Assembly (NCBI GenBank): GCA_000320605.2
Contig: KB445822.1
Coordinates: 1-64,000 of the forward strand
Source of the DNA: Gelatoporia subvermispora B
Lineage: Eukaryota > Basidiomycota > Agaricomycetes > Polyporales > Gelatoporiaceae
Length of the DNA stretch: 64,000 nucleotides
Direction: 5' to 3'
Below are positions 13,201 through 23,699 of this stretch, piece by piece. The notes beneath the pieces were generated by a model that searched no databases, was not told the DNA's origin, and was given only the letters and a program-made list of their open reading frames with translations. Made by a program: the position numbers and the translations under genes. How positions within the stretch are numbered: position 1 is the first letter of the stretch; every line of letters starts with the position of its first letter.

Positions 13201-13938
13201 GAGCTGAATACGAAGACCCATTGACTTCAGGGTTGTACGCTTGAAGTGATCCTCGGTCCAAACCTGTGGTAGAATTCATAAGTAACGGTGAAGCACTAGT
13301 TAGAGGAAGAACCCATACTCGTATGCGATGCAATGGGGAACGGAGATGAAGGCGGAGCGTACATGTCTTACAATATAATCGGAGATCATGGCAATCTTCA
13401 CACCGGCATGTTGCTTCTTCGATGCCGCAACCTGGACACTGATCTGTCCTGAAATCCCCTCGGCCTTCGTGACGAATCAGCTCTGCAAGCCAACGGTCTA
13501 TTTCCGGTATCCACAGCTTAAGAGGTTCATCCTGTAGTTGCAAGTCAGCTGTTTTGTCCTTGAATGCAAACTATCACGTACACCACGTGTATGAGAATGG
13601 GGAAGATTTGAATCTCGCTTCTTCAAGAAATCGTCTGGGTCAATACCCTCCATTCCAGAGCCATCTAACTCCGGATCGTCGACCAGACTGTCGGGAGGGG
13701 CTTCTTCAACGGCCGTTGGTTGCGGACGCTCTGGACTGCCAAGACCATTAGGAGTGTTGTTGTCCTGGTCGGGAACGGCATAGTAGGACGAGCGAACAGA
13801 TATGCTGCCAGATGGACGTATTGTGTAGTGGGTGTGTCGGTAGACAGGCGGCACAGGCAGAGGTAGACCATCGTCATCGCTATCGGGGACGTCGTGTTCA
13901 GTAAAACGGACCTGACGACGGTGTTTAGGTTTACGCAT
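10232..13938 (-). CDS. KDZ transposase with CxC2 cysteine cluster, 1081 aa
   Basis: Predicted nuclear DNA transposase of the Kyakuja-Dileera-Zisupton class. Exons: 13938-13582, 13531-13319, 13263-12892, 12844-12651, 12601-12284, 12230-11842, 11790-11614, 11561-11420, 11372-10717 and 10659-10232. The sum is 3246 nt and every junction keeps frame. Residues about 150-185 form the CxC2-type zinc cluster (CPGCGIEEATCRCEDCHDLR then YCKTC). A second cysteine motif, CPACPHPGKN, lies near 359. The RNase H-like catalytic core shows GIDGNFRLKRK (about 387), SYDIACQW (about 508), KFHLPAHQDRC (about 545) and DGERLERGW (about 570). These fit the acidic catalytic positions expected of the family. The C-terminus is helical, with WCKARARAQRWKEE. 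No stop or frameshift is visible, so the gene may be functional. Introns are 48-65 bases with normal GT-AG ends. Confidence 0.93.
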
Positions 13939-14954
13939 GATAGAAGTGGGGGAACTCAGGCACTACGTACGGGCACGATGTCAAACTTCTTATACATGGA
14001 AACATGAGCCACGTGGATGAACCTGTAAGAGCGCTGAAGACAGCGGCTGTTCGATATATTGATGAATAAACTCCATTATGTGCTGTGGGCCGGAAGACAG
14101 TACAACGCGTTGACTATCATGGGAACTGACTTCACGGTGTTCCTTGGAGGTAGAATAATTGAGGGCTGAGCATTGGAACAAGATGGGATGTACTCTCACT
14201 GGGACGGACTGGAAGAAACAGTGTCTTGAAGCTGTACGTCTTGATTATGTTTGAGGTACTTCAGTCGAGAGAAGAGAAAAAGACAGCGAAAATTTATGAA
14301 TAAGGTCACTTTTGCAGAGGTAGCAGTACTCACCTCACGACCACACTCACTAGAATCATGCTACCAAGTCGCCAGAGAGTGATATGATCCTCTAGGGACA
14401 GCAACGAGAGTCCTGTCTCACAAGGACGTGGCTTAGTTGATGCTCCCTTGTAGCATGGCACCTGGCCTTACAGCCCGGCATCTGAGAAGATACATATATC
14501 TTTTTCAGAAGGGGCAACGAATAGCAAAGGTGACAACGTACCAAGGACTTTCAAAGGGAAGGTTTGACCAAAGTCAAGGTCGTGTCGTGTCGGACAAATA
14601 TGGTAAATACCGTCGTCAACGGCTGCGGCTATGGGACGGTTCAAGCGGGCCGCACATTTCTGTCCTGCTGAGATATCATTTCTGTCCTGCTGAATCTGTA
14701 CTTTAAACATACCGATTGCGCCGCATTGTATCGTTATTCGCCATGTAATGAAGTATGTTGCATTCATCATAGTTGGCCTGGGGTACATACCCATTTATGA
14801 GTCACCATCAAAGGTCAGAATTACAGAACAATTCAAGTCTCAAGTCGAGAAGTGTACATACCAAGACGCTGCATCGCATAATCACTTGGACTTTAAGTTA
14901 AAATTTCATACATTGGCTGTTGGTCCGATACGGTAGCATTATCTAGAATATACT
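13939..14954. other. Intergenic stretch inside the KDZ island
   Basis: About 1 kb between the transposase start and the end of the next minus-strand gene. Only short, overlapping frames on both strands are present and none resembles a domain. It presumably contains the transposase promoter. Confidence 0.5.
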
Positions 14955-15680
14955 CTACATACGTTTACGAAGCCAGTTCAGGTTCTGCCACGCCAGCTTA
15001 TGGTCGGCAACAGCCTTCAAGTACTCCTCACGTCCCAACTGACATATCTCTGCTTCCAATACTATTATCGCCAGGAGACGTGCACTCCAACACAGCCCGG
15101 TCTTTAACAATGCATCATCAAGCCCTCCCTGTGCATGTTTGCCGTAATCCTTTGTCCACTGCCTCAGTCGGCTTGCCCGCTCTTGGTTGATCTTGCAAAC
15201 CAACGCATTGAATCCCTCATCCGAGCCCTGTGCCACATCCCTCCGCTCATTCCCTCGATCGATGGCGTGGCCCCACTGTTGGAAATTGATATGCTCAACA
15301 GAGCATTGTAGCATACGAAGGCGCAAGATCGGCAGCGTGAGCTCATACGGAGCGTCCCAGAGGCCGAGGCTCAAGTCGTGATTATCGTCCCATTCCTTCA
15401 CAACGATAGGCTGTCGCGCCAACTCGAGGGCACATGGTGGGAGGTGTGATGATGTCCACTGAGCAAAGGGGCTGCGGGCTTTAGCTTGTCGAAGAATGTG
15501 TGCACGATGATTCTGTGCCTTCCGTGCTTCGCGACCCCTGTAACAACGATGATCAGTAATTTGAGGTCCGACATATCATGAGTATGATACCAACCTCTCA
15601 CTCTCATTATAACGCCTCTTCTGATCGGCTCTGGAAGCCTTGCGGGCCTCCTCGTCAGGATACTTCGGTTTGCGACCCAT
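14955..15680 (-). CDS. KDZ-island cargo protein, basic N-terminus, 222 aa
   Basis: Two exons, 15680-15595 and 15537-14955, sum to 669 nt in frame. The start MGRKPKYPDEEARKASRADQ opens a strongly basic segment of about 50 residues that also includes RREARKAQN-like character (RGREARKAQNHRAHILRQAK). It resembles a nuclear DNA-binding or bZIP-like basic region, but I see no leucine zipper. The remainder is helical and tryptophan-rich (KEWDDNHDLSLGLWDAPYEL, and a C-terminal LAWQNLNWLRKRM). Similar lysine/arginine-rich proteins occur beside mobile elements in agaricomycetes. I infer an accessory role in transposition or its control. The function is unproven. Confidence 0.75.
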
Positions 15681-16003
15681 GCAGGAAGTGTGAGGTCATA
15701 AGTCACGAAGTCAGCGGGCGCTGACTGCTTGAAGCGCCCGGTATGTGCTTTGTACACGCTTAACATCAGCCTTCAAGCCCGGATTAACTTTGGTTGTATT
15801 GCTGTAAGGACAATTGGATTGGACCGGGTTATATACATGTTTCAGTGCTTCCAGGCTCACACATGTAATTGTAATCAAAGCTCTAAAACATGGATTTATT
15901 CATGGGCGACGAACACGTGCCAACAACAGACAGATACAATGATACTGAACATACAATCATGCACGACCTACGACCTGACCTCCCGCCACTCAAGCTGCTC
16001 GAG

Positions 16004-17626
16004 CTACTGCTGGGGCTCAGGCAACCTCGGCTCACGAATCCTCTTGACACCATTGCGACGCCAAGCCTTCCTGAACGCCTCACATGCTTTATCACAAGTT
16101 TCATGCTTCTTCCAGCAGGCATTCGGGCAACCAACAATACAGGAATGCACAACGCCCCTGATACTTTAGATTAGATCATGCTATGAACGACGTGTGATAG
16201 GTAACATACCAGTCGTCGAACACGCCCGCATCATAGCCCCTGGTGACGGTGTACCATGACAAAGCTTCAGGATCATCGGGCGAAACCTCGTAACCAGCAT
16301 CGATAATGTCTTGAGCGGGGTCAACGTAGATATTTGACATGTATGAGTTGTGCGAGGTGACCGAATATGTCGTAGGTTCGGAACGTCCTGTGGAGGGTAG
16401 CGGCATGGCCGGAATTGCAGTTGCCGCAGTGCTCGTACTGGCCGTCCCAAGGGAGTGCCTAGAGAGATGCGAGGAGGACGTACGGGACGTAGCCAATGCA
16501 GGCGGAGTAGACACCGACATCGCAGCAGCCGAGGATGATGAGCGTTCGCTTTGTGGGGATGTGGAGGTGGACGTGCGCAAGTCAGTGGAATGGGATCCCG
16601 GCCCGCGGTCTGCATGGCGATGCAACGCCGATGGAGATGAGACTGTCGTCGTGTTGGACACAGAAGATGATGGTGACACGGGAGCATCAGCTCGAGCCTG
16701 CCGACTAGGGGCCGGTGTGAGCTGCGACGTCGTTGAACCTGCAGATGTCGAGGTTGTCCGGTTCGACATGCCGCTGTGTGGAGCCGAGCGAGCTGTGGGT
16801 TGAACTGGCGCAGACGTGGTGCGGGAAATGGCGTGTGAGCCATCTGCACGAGTGCGTGAGGACCTCGAAGACCCAGTGGGAGGGGCTTCGTGGTGCCCGG
16901 CTGACCGCCGAGAGCTGCGCGTCGAACCACTCGTGACGGTTGTAACAGATGAGAGGGTTGACGAGAGGGTTGAAACAGATGAGAGGGAAGGCGAGAGGGT
17001 CGAGACGGGCGAGAGGGAAGGCGAGAGGGTCGGAAAATCTTCCCCAAGTAAGGAAGTACGCAGAGAGGCGATTTCGGCCTCTGTCATCTCGGTGTCGATG
17101 ATCAGCATCTCCCGTCGCCGAACGCGCCTGGTGGTCGTAGACATAGGGGTGGTGTCTAGGGAATCGATCAGCTGAAATCAACCGAACGAATGACTGGGCA
17201 CGCCCGCCACGCATGTTTGAATTTCATACCTTGTGACACTCCAGACGCACTAGTTGGCGTTCTGGGCTCCCGTTGTTGACGAGAACCCACAGGTTGTGCC
17301 TGCTTCGAACGTCGGGACGCTCGGTCGTGATGAGCTCCGCGAGTCGCAGTTGCAACCCCTGAGGTACTAGTCGCCTCTGCTGCATCGGCATAAGGTCAGT
17401 AGGTCAAAAAAAATTTCAGTGGGACAAAAAACGTCAGTATAGGATCAATCACGGTATGCAGGGAAACAATGTTCTCACGTTCTAGTCCATCCAGAGCGTC
17501 ACCAATATCAGTCATATTGATATCGGACTCCACAGCGCGATCATTATGGTGGCGTCGGCGTCTATCACGATCTGCAGTCTTGTTGTGGCCTCCTGCGACT
17601 GGCTGAGATTTCTGGCGCTGGGACAT
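16004..17626 (-). CDS. Ser/Thr-rich protein with RNase H1 N-terminal-like domain, 465 aa
   Basis: Model: 17626-17479, 17379-17230, 17155-16210 and 16157-16004, together 1398 nt in frame. The first 90 residues are basic and disordered, then MLIIDTEMTEAEIASLRTSL. A long serine/threonine/proline-rich region begins with near repeats of the type SPSLSPVSTL. The C-terminus (about residues 405-455) reads ALSWYTVTRGYDAGVFDDW and then GVVHSCIVGCPNACWKKH with KACEAFRKAW. This fits the WYxVxxGxxxGVFxxW...A..AF pattern of the RNase H1 N-terminal hybrid-binding (viroplasmin-like) domain, which binds RNA/DNA hybrids. No RNase H catalytic domain follows. The last intron splits the domain after the Trp of FDDW. 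The junction into exon 3 is less certain, because an alternative acceptor about 20 bases upstream also works if exon 2 is read in another frame. Confidence 0.72.
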
Positions 17627-17952
17627 CGTGGCGAATGTGCTAGACAACGAGGAATAGACGAGCTCGCTAGTGACCTGGTTTCCAAACGGCGTCCTGTTAG
17701 CATGGGACAGAAATGTGGCGCCAGGAGGAAATTGCCGTACCACGGGAGGGTTGGTGGCAGGATGTGCTGGCAGCAAGAGGGCAGAGAAATGTTTATAACT
17801 GGAGGCCCACGCGGCAGCAACGACGTGCCATTCATACCTTATTGGACGTTTGCTCTCCCATAGCCTGACAGAAACGCATCGAGGTGAACGACAGTGAGTA
17901 AAAGAACGCGTGGTATTTTGTATTGATACGCTTACCAATCTTCGAAAGAACC
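17627..17952. promoter_or_regulatory. Divergent promoter region between two cargo genes
   Basis: There are 326 bases between the minus-strand start at 17626 and the plus-strand start at 17953. The two cargo genes point away from each other, so they probably share this promoter. I see no clear TATA box or other defined site. Confidence 0.45.
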
Positions 17953-20187
17953 ATGGCACCTCCTAAAAAGTCGTCGCCGGAGCAGCTAAAGTTTCTTATC
18001 TCCATGGTGCCGCTATTCCGCCAGTATCAGCAGGACTCGGTCCCGCGCCTGTTTTTCCCTATTGCAGAGACGAGGTGGCTTGAGCAGTGGCCAGAGTGGA
18101 AGGAGCTCTTCGGCGGTGACGTCAAGCCCATTCTGACCCCGGCGCAAGAAAAGGTGTATCAGAAAGCTGTGCAAAGTAGAAAGAATGTACGGGACTCGCC
18201 TTTCATCGTGTTATTCCGCTTGCTGACATCCGAAGAAGCAGATCAGAAACTGGTTCAATAACTATAACGGGGACCAGGGTCGCAAGGCCATGAGAACAAA
18301 GCCGCTGTCCGCATGGCTCGTTGATATGGTCACCCGGCCTCGTGGACAGCGCGCCCCACAGCTCGCGGAGCTGTATTCCCATCATTATTATTCGACTAAA
18401 GTCCAGCCCCTTGTACATGATTATGTCGAAAGTCGGCTCAGAGCCGGAGAGACAATTGAGGGCTATCTCTCGATTGTAAAACGACTTACTAGAGAGTGCT
18501 TCGAGAGTGAGTCTGATGAGGTGAAGGCCGAGATCATAGCGATGCGGGACATTGAGCGGACCGCGCTGTCAAGGGCGCTCGACGAAGACGACCAGGATCA
18601 GTCGACTACGCCGGAGAGCTATCAGTGGTACGTGAATATCAGGACTAGACCGAATTTGCAGTCGCTGACATTCTGCGTAGCTCGCTGGATGACTACTCTT
18701 CTGTTTTGAATCAGCTTCTCAGTGAGCTTCACCGACGGACAGGCTGGTGCATTACCGTGATGACAGGAGGACCCGAGCCGAAATCAGGCGGTGCTATACG
18801 TGTCCAATCGTAGGTGTCTTGTCAAGCCGGAATGCTTTGTGGTGTGCGTCTGCTGACAATTATTTTCTAGGATACATGCCGGAAGTGGCGAGTCTGGCCA
18901 CGACTATGGAAAGGTTAATCCGACGTTTCATAAGGATACGATGATACCGTACATCTCGTTCCTCAAAGGGATTTATCGTAGGTGTCGGTCCTGCTTTTCA
19001 CATGCCTTTAATTGATCAGTTGATATATGCAGCGAAGGAAGTGCGCGCAACCCGCGCTTTGGGTTACGTGGCACCGCGGCCCAGTGACGCTGATCAGGCT
19101 ACCGGCGCTCAGGTCCAGCCCGAGGACGCCACCGGAAATCCTGCCAGTCTTGTTGGATTACATACATTGTCGGACCGTTCGTCTCCAGCTCCAATGGAGA
19201 GTGCCGGAGTAGCCTCAGGTGTCGTGAGCAACGAACCGGTATCTATGAATGCAGGTCTTTCAGCTTCTGTGTTCGTGATTGCCGGTGCGACCCCGACTGC
19301 GCTGTCTGTGGCAACTGAGAATGCACTCCCCAGCTCGCTGGTCCCGGGCGCAGTCCCTGTAGCATCTGAGCAGGTTTTGTCAGGTCCATTCTGTATCTCA
19401 CAAGACGTACCCATGGCCGGACTTCAGGCGCCCCCAACAGGAACACCCCTGACAGGGTCTCATGTCGCATCTTTGCCAATCGTGCCGGACCCGACTCTTC
19501 TCCCTCACATCTCGGACACCCATGTGCCGTCCAATCCTAACCCAGGGTCTCTACTTTCTTCATCTGACTTCAGCAGTATGATCATGCCCCAAACCCTCGG
19601 TTTCTTCGACACCTCGGCATCTATATCGGCACAACCTGGTGCAGATACATTCGACTTCTCTTTCTCAGCGCCAGGCAGCTTCGGCATGGACTCCGGAACG
19701 ACAACTCCGGCCGACAGTGCAGGATCGCTATTCGATCTGGGATCTATGAGTGATATATCACTTTTTTCAGAAGTTGACTCACTGCTGATGACGATGTCTG
19801 ATGCTGAGTTCGATGCAATGTCCAGTCTGTACAACCTCGGATCCGACAATGCACACTACAGCTCGGACCCAATCACTGCGCCCACTATCCCCGAGCCTGC
19901 TTTCCTTCCGCCACCACCGCCTAACTCCAACTCCGACATAGCTCCTGTCACCTCGACAACCAATGAGGTTCCAGTTCAAGGCCGCCCGAAGCGAACGACC
20001 AAGCCTCCACCGAGACCCGACGAAGATATCTCGATCGCTGCGCGTGCTCGTGAGCGCGAGTTGAAGCGTGTTCGCGATGCAGAGAAAGAGAACAATTCGT
20101 GAGTGAACCCTCATGACGGTGCACAGACCACATAAACTCACTGATTTGACCAGCTTGTCGCCTTCAAAACGCCAGAGAAGGTTCTGA
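17953..20187 (+). CDS. KDZ-island cargo protein, conserved N-terminal domain and disordered tail, 651 aa
   Basis: Exons 17953-18186, 18242-18627, 18681-18809, 18871-18977, 19033-20098 and 20154-20187 sum to 1956 nt in frame. The N-terminal third looks folded and helical. It starts with FLISMVPLFRQYQQ and continues with RWLEQWPEWKELFGGD, the intron-spanning KNIRNWFNNYNGDQGRK, then GWCITVMTGGPEP and DTMIPYISFLKGIY. I know this architecture from agaricomycete proteins found next to KDZ transposases, but I cannot assign a biochemical function. From about residue 290 the chain is Ser/Thr/Pro/Ala-rich and acidic, like an activation domain. The end is basic, with RPKRTTKPPPRP and RARERELKRVRDAEKE. 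I infer a nuclear regulator or transposition partner. The final 34-nt exon is inferred from a strong GTGAGT donor; without splicing, the frame stops four codons earlier. Confidence 0.72.
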
Positions 20188-20652
20188 ACCATTGGGAGAG
20201 CCGCCAATGCGTAAGCGAGGGGTATGCCGTGTTCATTTGGATCCTTTTGTCGTAGTTATCTCGTTCTGTACATATCTTTCAGCCACTCGTTGCGATTGTT
20301 TTCTCTACACTTACCTCGCTACTGTCTAATGACTCTGCCGGGCTCCGTTATCTCGAGTTCGTGTGAGCACCGCTCGTTATTGCAATTGGACACCTATCGT
20401 GTATTTATAGTACTGTGGATGGCAATACACGTACCTCTGACAGCGCTATATCTGGCGGAGACCTGAGTCGAGGGATGTGGTCGACGTGTAGAACACAAGA
20501 CAAAGGAATTAGTCAGCAATGTGTCTGTCAGAATCAAGAGCTATGCAGTACTCACGAAAGGTGGATGAGTAGCGAGAGACCTCAGCTCGTGACGTTTGAG
20601 CACTGCATGGCGATGGTGGGCGGAACCGCTGGATCGAGCGCGTAATGGCACC
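20188..20652. other. Intergenic, no gene seen
   Basis: Downstream of the 651-aa cargo gene there are about 460 bases with no coding signal. They lead into the GC-rich repeat and then into the right-hand palindrome cluster. Confidence 0.4.
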
Positions 20653-20803
20653 CGCGCAGGGCAGGGCAGGGCAGGGCAGGGCAGGGCAGGGACCGAAGCG
20701 CAGGCAGCGCAGAGCCGGAGCGCGGGCAGGGCAGGGACCGGAGCGTGGGCAGGGCAGGGACCGGAGCGCGGGCAGGGCAGAGCCGGAGCGCGGGCAGTGT
20801 AGG
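20653..20803. repeat. GC-rich minisatellite (cagggg/gcagg units)
   Basis: It begins with perfect gcagg pentamers from about 20,656 to 20,692. It then becomes a higher-order unit of about 27-28 bases (ccggagcgcgggcagggcag and variants) repeated about three and a half times to near 20,803. It opens reading frames in several phases on both strands, all of which are repeat artefacts. Confidence 0.85.
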
Positions 20804-20955
20804 AGTCGGAAGGCGGAATGCAAATATGCAGGAAGGAGAGGGCGGAGCAGAATACTGCGAGTGCAGCTGTGATGGCGTTGACCGCACTTGTGTGCCTGCG
20901 GAATCACTAGCAGCAGGAGACATGAGCGGGGCAAAGCCTTATATACCTCATACGT

Positions 20956-21075
20956 ACGGGATATATCCACTGATACATCAGAGAATATATCGGTAGATAT
21001 ATCAAGCTTACCTACGATCGCGCAGTGCTTAATGCATCATGATCGTACTGTGTTTAGAGGAGTTTGATACATCAA
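20956..21075. repeat. Right cluster of TGATATATCA-like palindromes
   Basis: The segments ggatatatcc, tgatacatca, gaatatatcggtagatatatca and ttgatacatcaaag all lie within about 115 bases. They match the motif family at 9.05-9.45 kb. This is the probable right subterminal region of the KDZ element. A weaker copy, ttatatcaaag, lies further out at about 21,237. Confidence 0.5.
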
Positions 21076-21090
21076 AGCGACAGCATGGCC

Positions 21091-23699
21091 TGCTGTCATC
21101 GATGTGTATAGAAGACCAATTACAAAGCAAGCTAGGCCGATGTTTCAGGCTATGTTACACTATATTAATGTGCTTGTGGGTGGAATAAGGCGAGTCGTGC
21201 AGACAAAACGGTCACTGCTACAAAATATCAGTAGTGTTATATCAAAGAATACATTAATCCAGACCGGTCATCTAGAATCCCTCAGCGTCTGTCAGAAACT
21301 CGTGACCTGCGTTCGGTACAATGCGTTGACAGGATGCCCTGCTCGAAATGCTGTGTTCCAGATTCCTTCTGATGCGATTTATGCGACATCCAGGTGCGCT
21401 CCAGGTAAATAAAGCGAGAAGCTCACACACCACACTGCTTCGGCCATGTAGCACTGGCCGCACAATGGCCTCCCTGTCTGCGATGTAAATTAGCCTACTT
21501 CTTCGGCGTAGGCACTCTCATAGCTATGTAGGCAAGGCTAAGGTAGATCCGGTATATGACGAGTTATCTCTGAGGACAGCTATGACAAGGAGTCACATAC
21601 TTCGCATACAGAGAAGGAGCGGTACAGAGAACTGTTGTAAATACACACCCGTAGGTGTGTGCAATAGCTCATTCACAATGCTGTTCCTGCATCTGAGCTC
21701 TAGCGCATGCTGCCCAGGCTCATCTGCCGCAGCCGCTACTCCTTGCAAGGTCACCGGATCCTGGAAACTGTTGTGTAAAGCATAATTTTAGTGCATATTG
21801 TTGACTGACATGGAGGGTACGGTAGCCGAGTTGCACTGAACGGGAAGTGACGCTGCATTTCTGAGCGCAAATAGAAAGAAGTAAAGTGAGCACGATATAG
21901 ACTCGTGAAGAGTTTTATGAGCATATATGGATTGCTTTGAAGGTCCGACACGTACATTTGCTGGCACCTCGGCCTTGTCAATCCTGAAGTCCGCAGCCCC
22001 ACAGAGCAGATGTCGGAGAAGAACTTCCATGGATTCCACGTGGGGATGAATATCGAAAGTCATCTATGTACCTTGTGGTGTTTCACAATGAAACGGATTG
22101 CGCATAAGTCAATGAAACCTTAGGACCGCTATGCGAAATTGTCAGACACTTGATTGTATCATCGTGGAGTGATCACTGCAACAAGTTACAACCATCCCGC
22201 GGATAAGAGAGGGGCAGGATAAAGCAGTAATGGTGCTGCGTACCTGTTGCGCCACTAGCTCGTCTGACCCAGTACCCGTCTTTACATCCTGATGACGAAG
22301 ATAACGATGTTGTCACGTTGGCAAGGTTCATATGTTTGGTTTCTCGAGGGTGATCGGATGACGCGGCGACGCGCCGCGCGAGTCTACGAAGATTCAATAT
22401 GACAAATGCACAGGGTCACGCCATACCAGCAGAGTGTTGTCGATGAAGAGGAACTGTTGCCCGGATGGTAGCTGGCAGATGATTCATGTCCCCTGCGCGC
22501 TTGTCTACCGTTAGTCAGCGCCTGTTGTTGAGACCTTGTCTGACTTGTGGCACTGCGATCCTGCTGCTGAGTGTACTATGATCACCTTCAGTGTACACCA
22601 ATTGTCTATCGATAGTCGTTGAGGACGTGTGTTGGTGTCTCTGTTTTCCGGGCTTGTATTCATATCGATCTCACTTCTGGCGCGATGACTGTCGCGGACA
22701 GCGGCCGCCGGCAACCATGGATTTTCGGGTACGACGACCAACTGTTGCTCAGTCTCAACATACGTCGTTTCTCCTTGGCATATACTTATACAACAGGGAA
22801 ACCTCGTGCGTCCGCAAGTGGTCGCTTTAGTCTTTGAAAATACACTCTGTAAGTCGACATACCCTTCCACGTCAAGACACCCAATCTACGGGCAAAAAAG
22901 GTATTGCCGCGGTTCGCATAACTGCTGCAGCGGGACTGCATGTCGTTGCATATATCAAGATTGGCACATTCTTCTGGGTCAGACGACGGCACCCGTGAGC
23001 AGTCAAAGGGGCCTGCTTCTTAATACAGACTGACAATTGGACTTTTGATGAGCTTCCGTGGTGCAAAGACAGGTCAGATCCACGTGCGATAGGACCAGCG
23101 AACAGTTCTCGTCATGCAGAGCGCGAGGGGGTCTCTGAAGGTTTCTTGTGTCGTGGCATGTAAGTTCTGCGCCATATCTCATTGCACTACTGAGCGTGAG
23201 GGACCTCGAAAGCATATATCACTTTCTGCTTTACGCATCGTTTGGGAGTTTCATTCCGTTCAGATCACAAAAGTGCTCAAGATCAGGGCCCTCGTTTTCA
23301 GCTGTGGCGGCTGTCCACGACTAAATGATATGTCACTGATTCTCATAGCTTCTCCCTAAGCATATGTTGCCGAGCAAACCCCACCAGTTTTTACACGATA
23401 CACCTACTGATATCTCTACAGTCCGTGATGCCATCGTTACGCCCTGGTGTTCCTCCAAATGTTTTAGGGCAGACTTGAAATTCGTCCTTTGTAGATTGTA
23501 GCTGTTGCCTGAGCCTCGAAGGGGTGAAAGATGCGTTCTGCATGTTCAGCGTGCCGGGGACTACAAGGTGTCTCGTTTCCGTCACAAGGCCAATGGGTCT
23601 ACAAGGTGGATGATTTGAGTATAGTCCCATGATATCTCAGTCCGCGTACTAACCTAAATCCTGAGTCTCGCGCCGCTCCGGCCACAGCGAGACTGAGAC
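21091..23699. other. Long intergenic stretch, no gene seen
   Basis: About 2.6 kb with only short, mutually overlapping frames. A frame at 22,510-23,000 on the minus strand is fairly open but contains no recognisable domain, no signal peptide and no consistent splice pattern, so I do not call it. Confidence 0.4.

Larger units (their letters stand above)
9047..21090. mobile_element. KDZ (Kyakuja-Dileera-Zisupton) transposon island
   Basis: A block of about 12 kb contains a full-length KDZ transposase (10232-13938), two minus-strand cargo genes (14955-15680 and 16004-17626) and one plus-strand cargo gene (17953-20187). Palindrome clusters lie on both flanks. KDZ elements are large fungal and animal DNA transposons that often carry several extra genes, and in basidiomycetes they have been linked with TET/JBP dioxygenase genes; I find no TET/JBP gene here. 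The limits given are those of the palindrome clusters. I could not identify a convincing terminal inverted repeat or target-site duplication by eye, so the exact ends are unresolved. Confidence 0.6.

Noticed and set aside
17953..20187. Possible TET/JBP dioxygenase, the known companion of fungal KDZ elements
   Set aside because: No HxD...H iron-binding pattern or double-stranded beta-helix signature is visible in any cargo gene.
20582..20996. Long reading frames on both strands over the gcagg repeat (Gly/Arg/Ala- or Pro/Leu/Cys-rich)
   Set aside because: They exist only because the repeat unit has no stops in several phases; no start context, splice logic or domain supports them.
9047..21090. 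Terminal inverted repeats and target-site duplication for the KDZ element
   Set aside because: Comparing the left flank with the reverse complement of the right flank by eye gave only the shared short palindrome, no longer inverted match; ends therefore left open.
22511..23033. Overlapping open frames on both strands
   Set aside because: Neither strand gives a start, signal peptide or splice pattern that holds together; could be real but unsupported.
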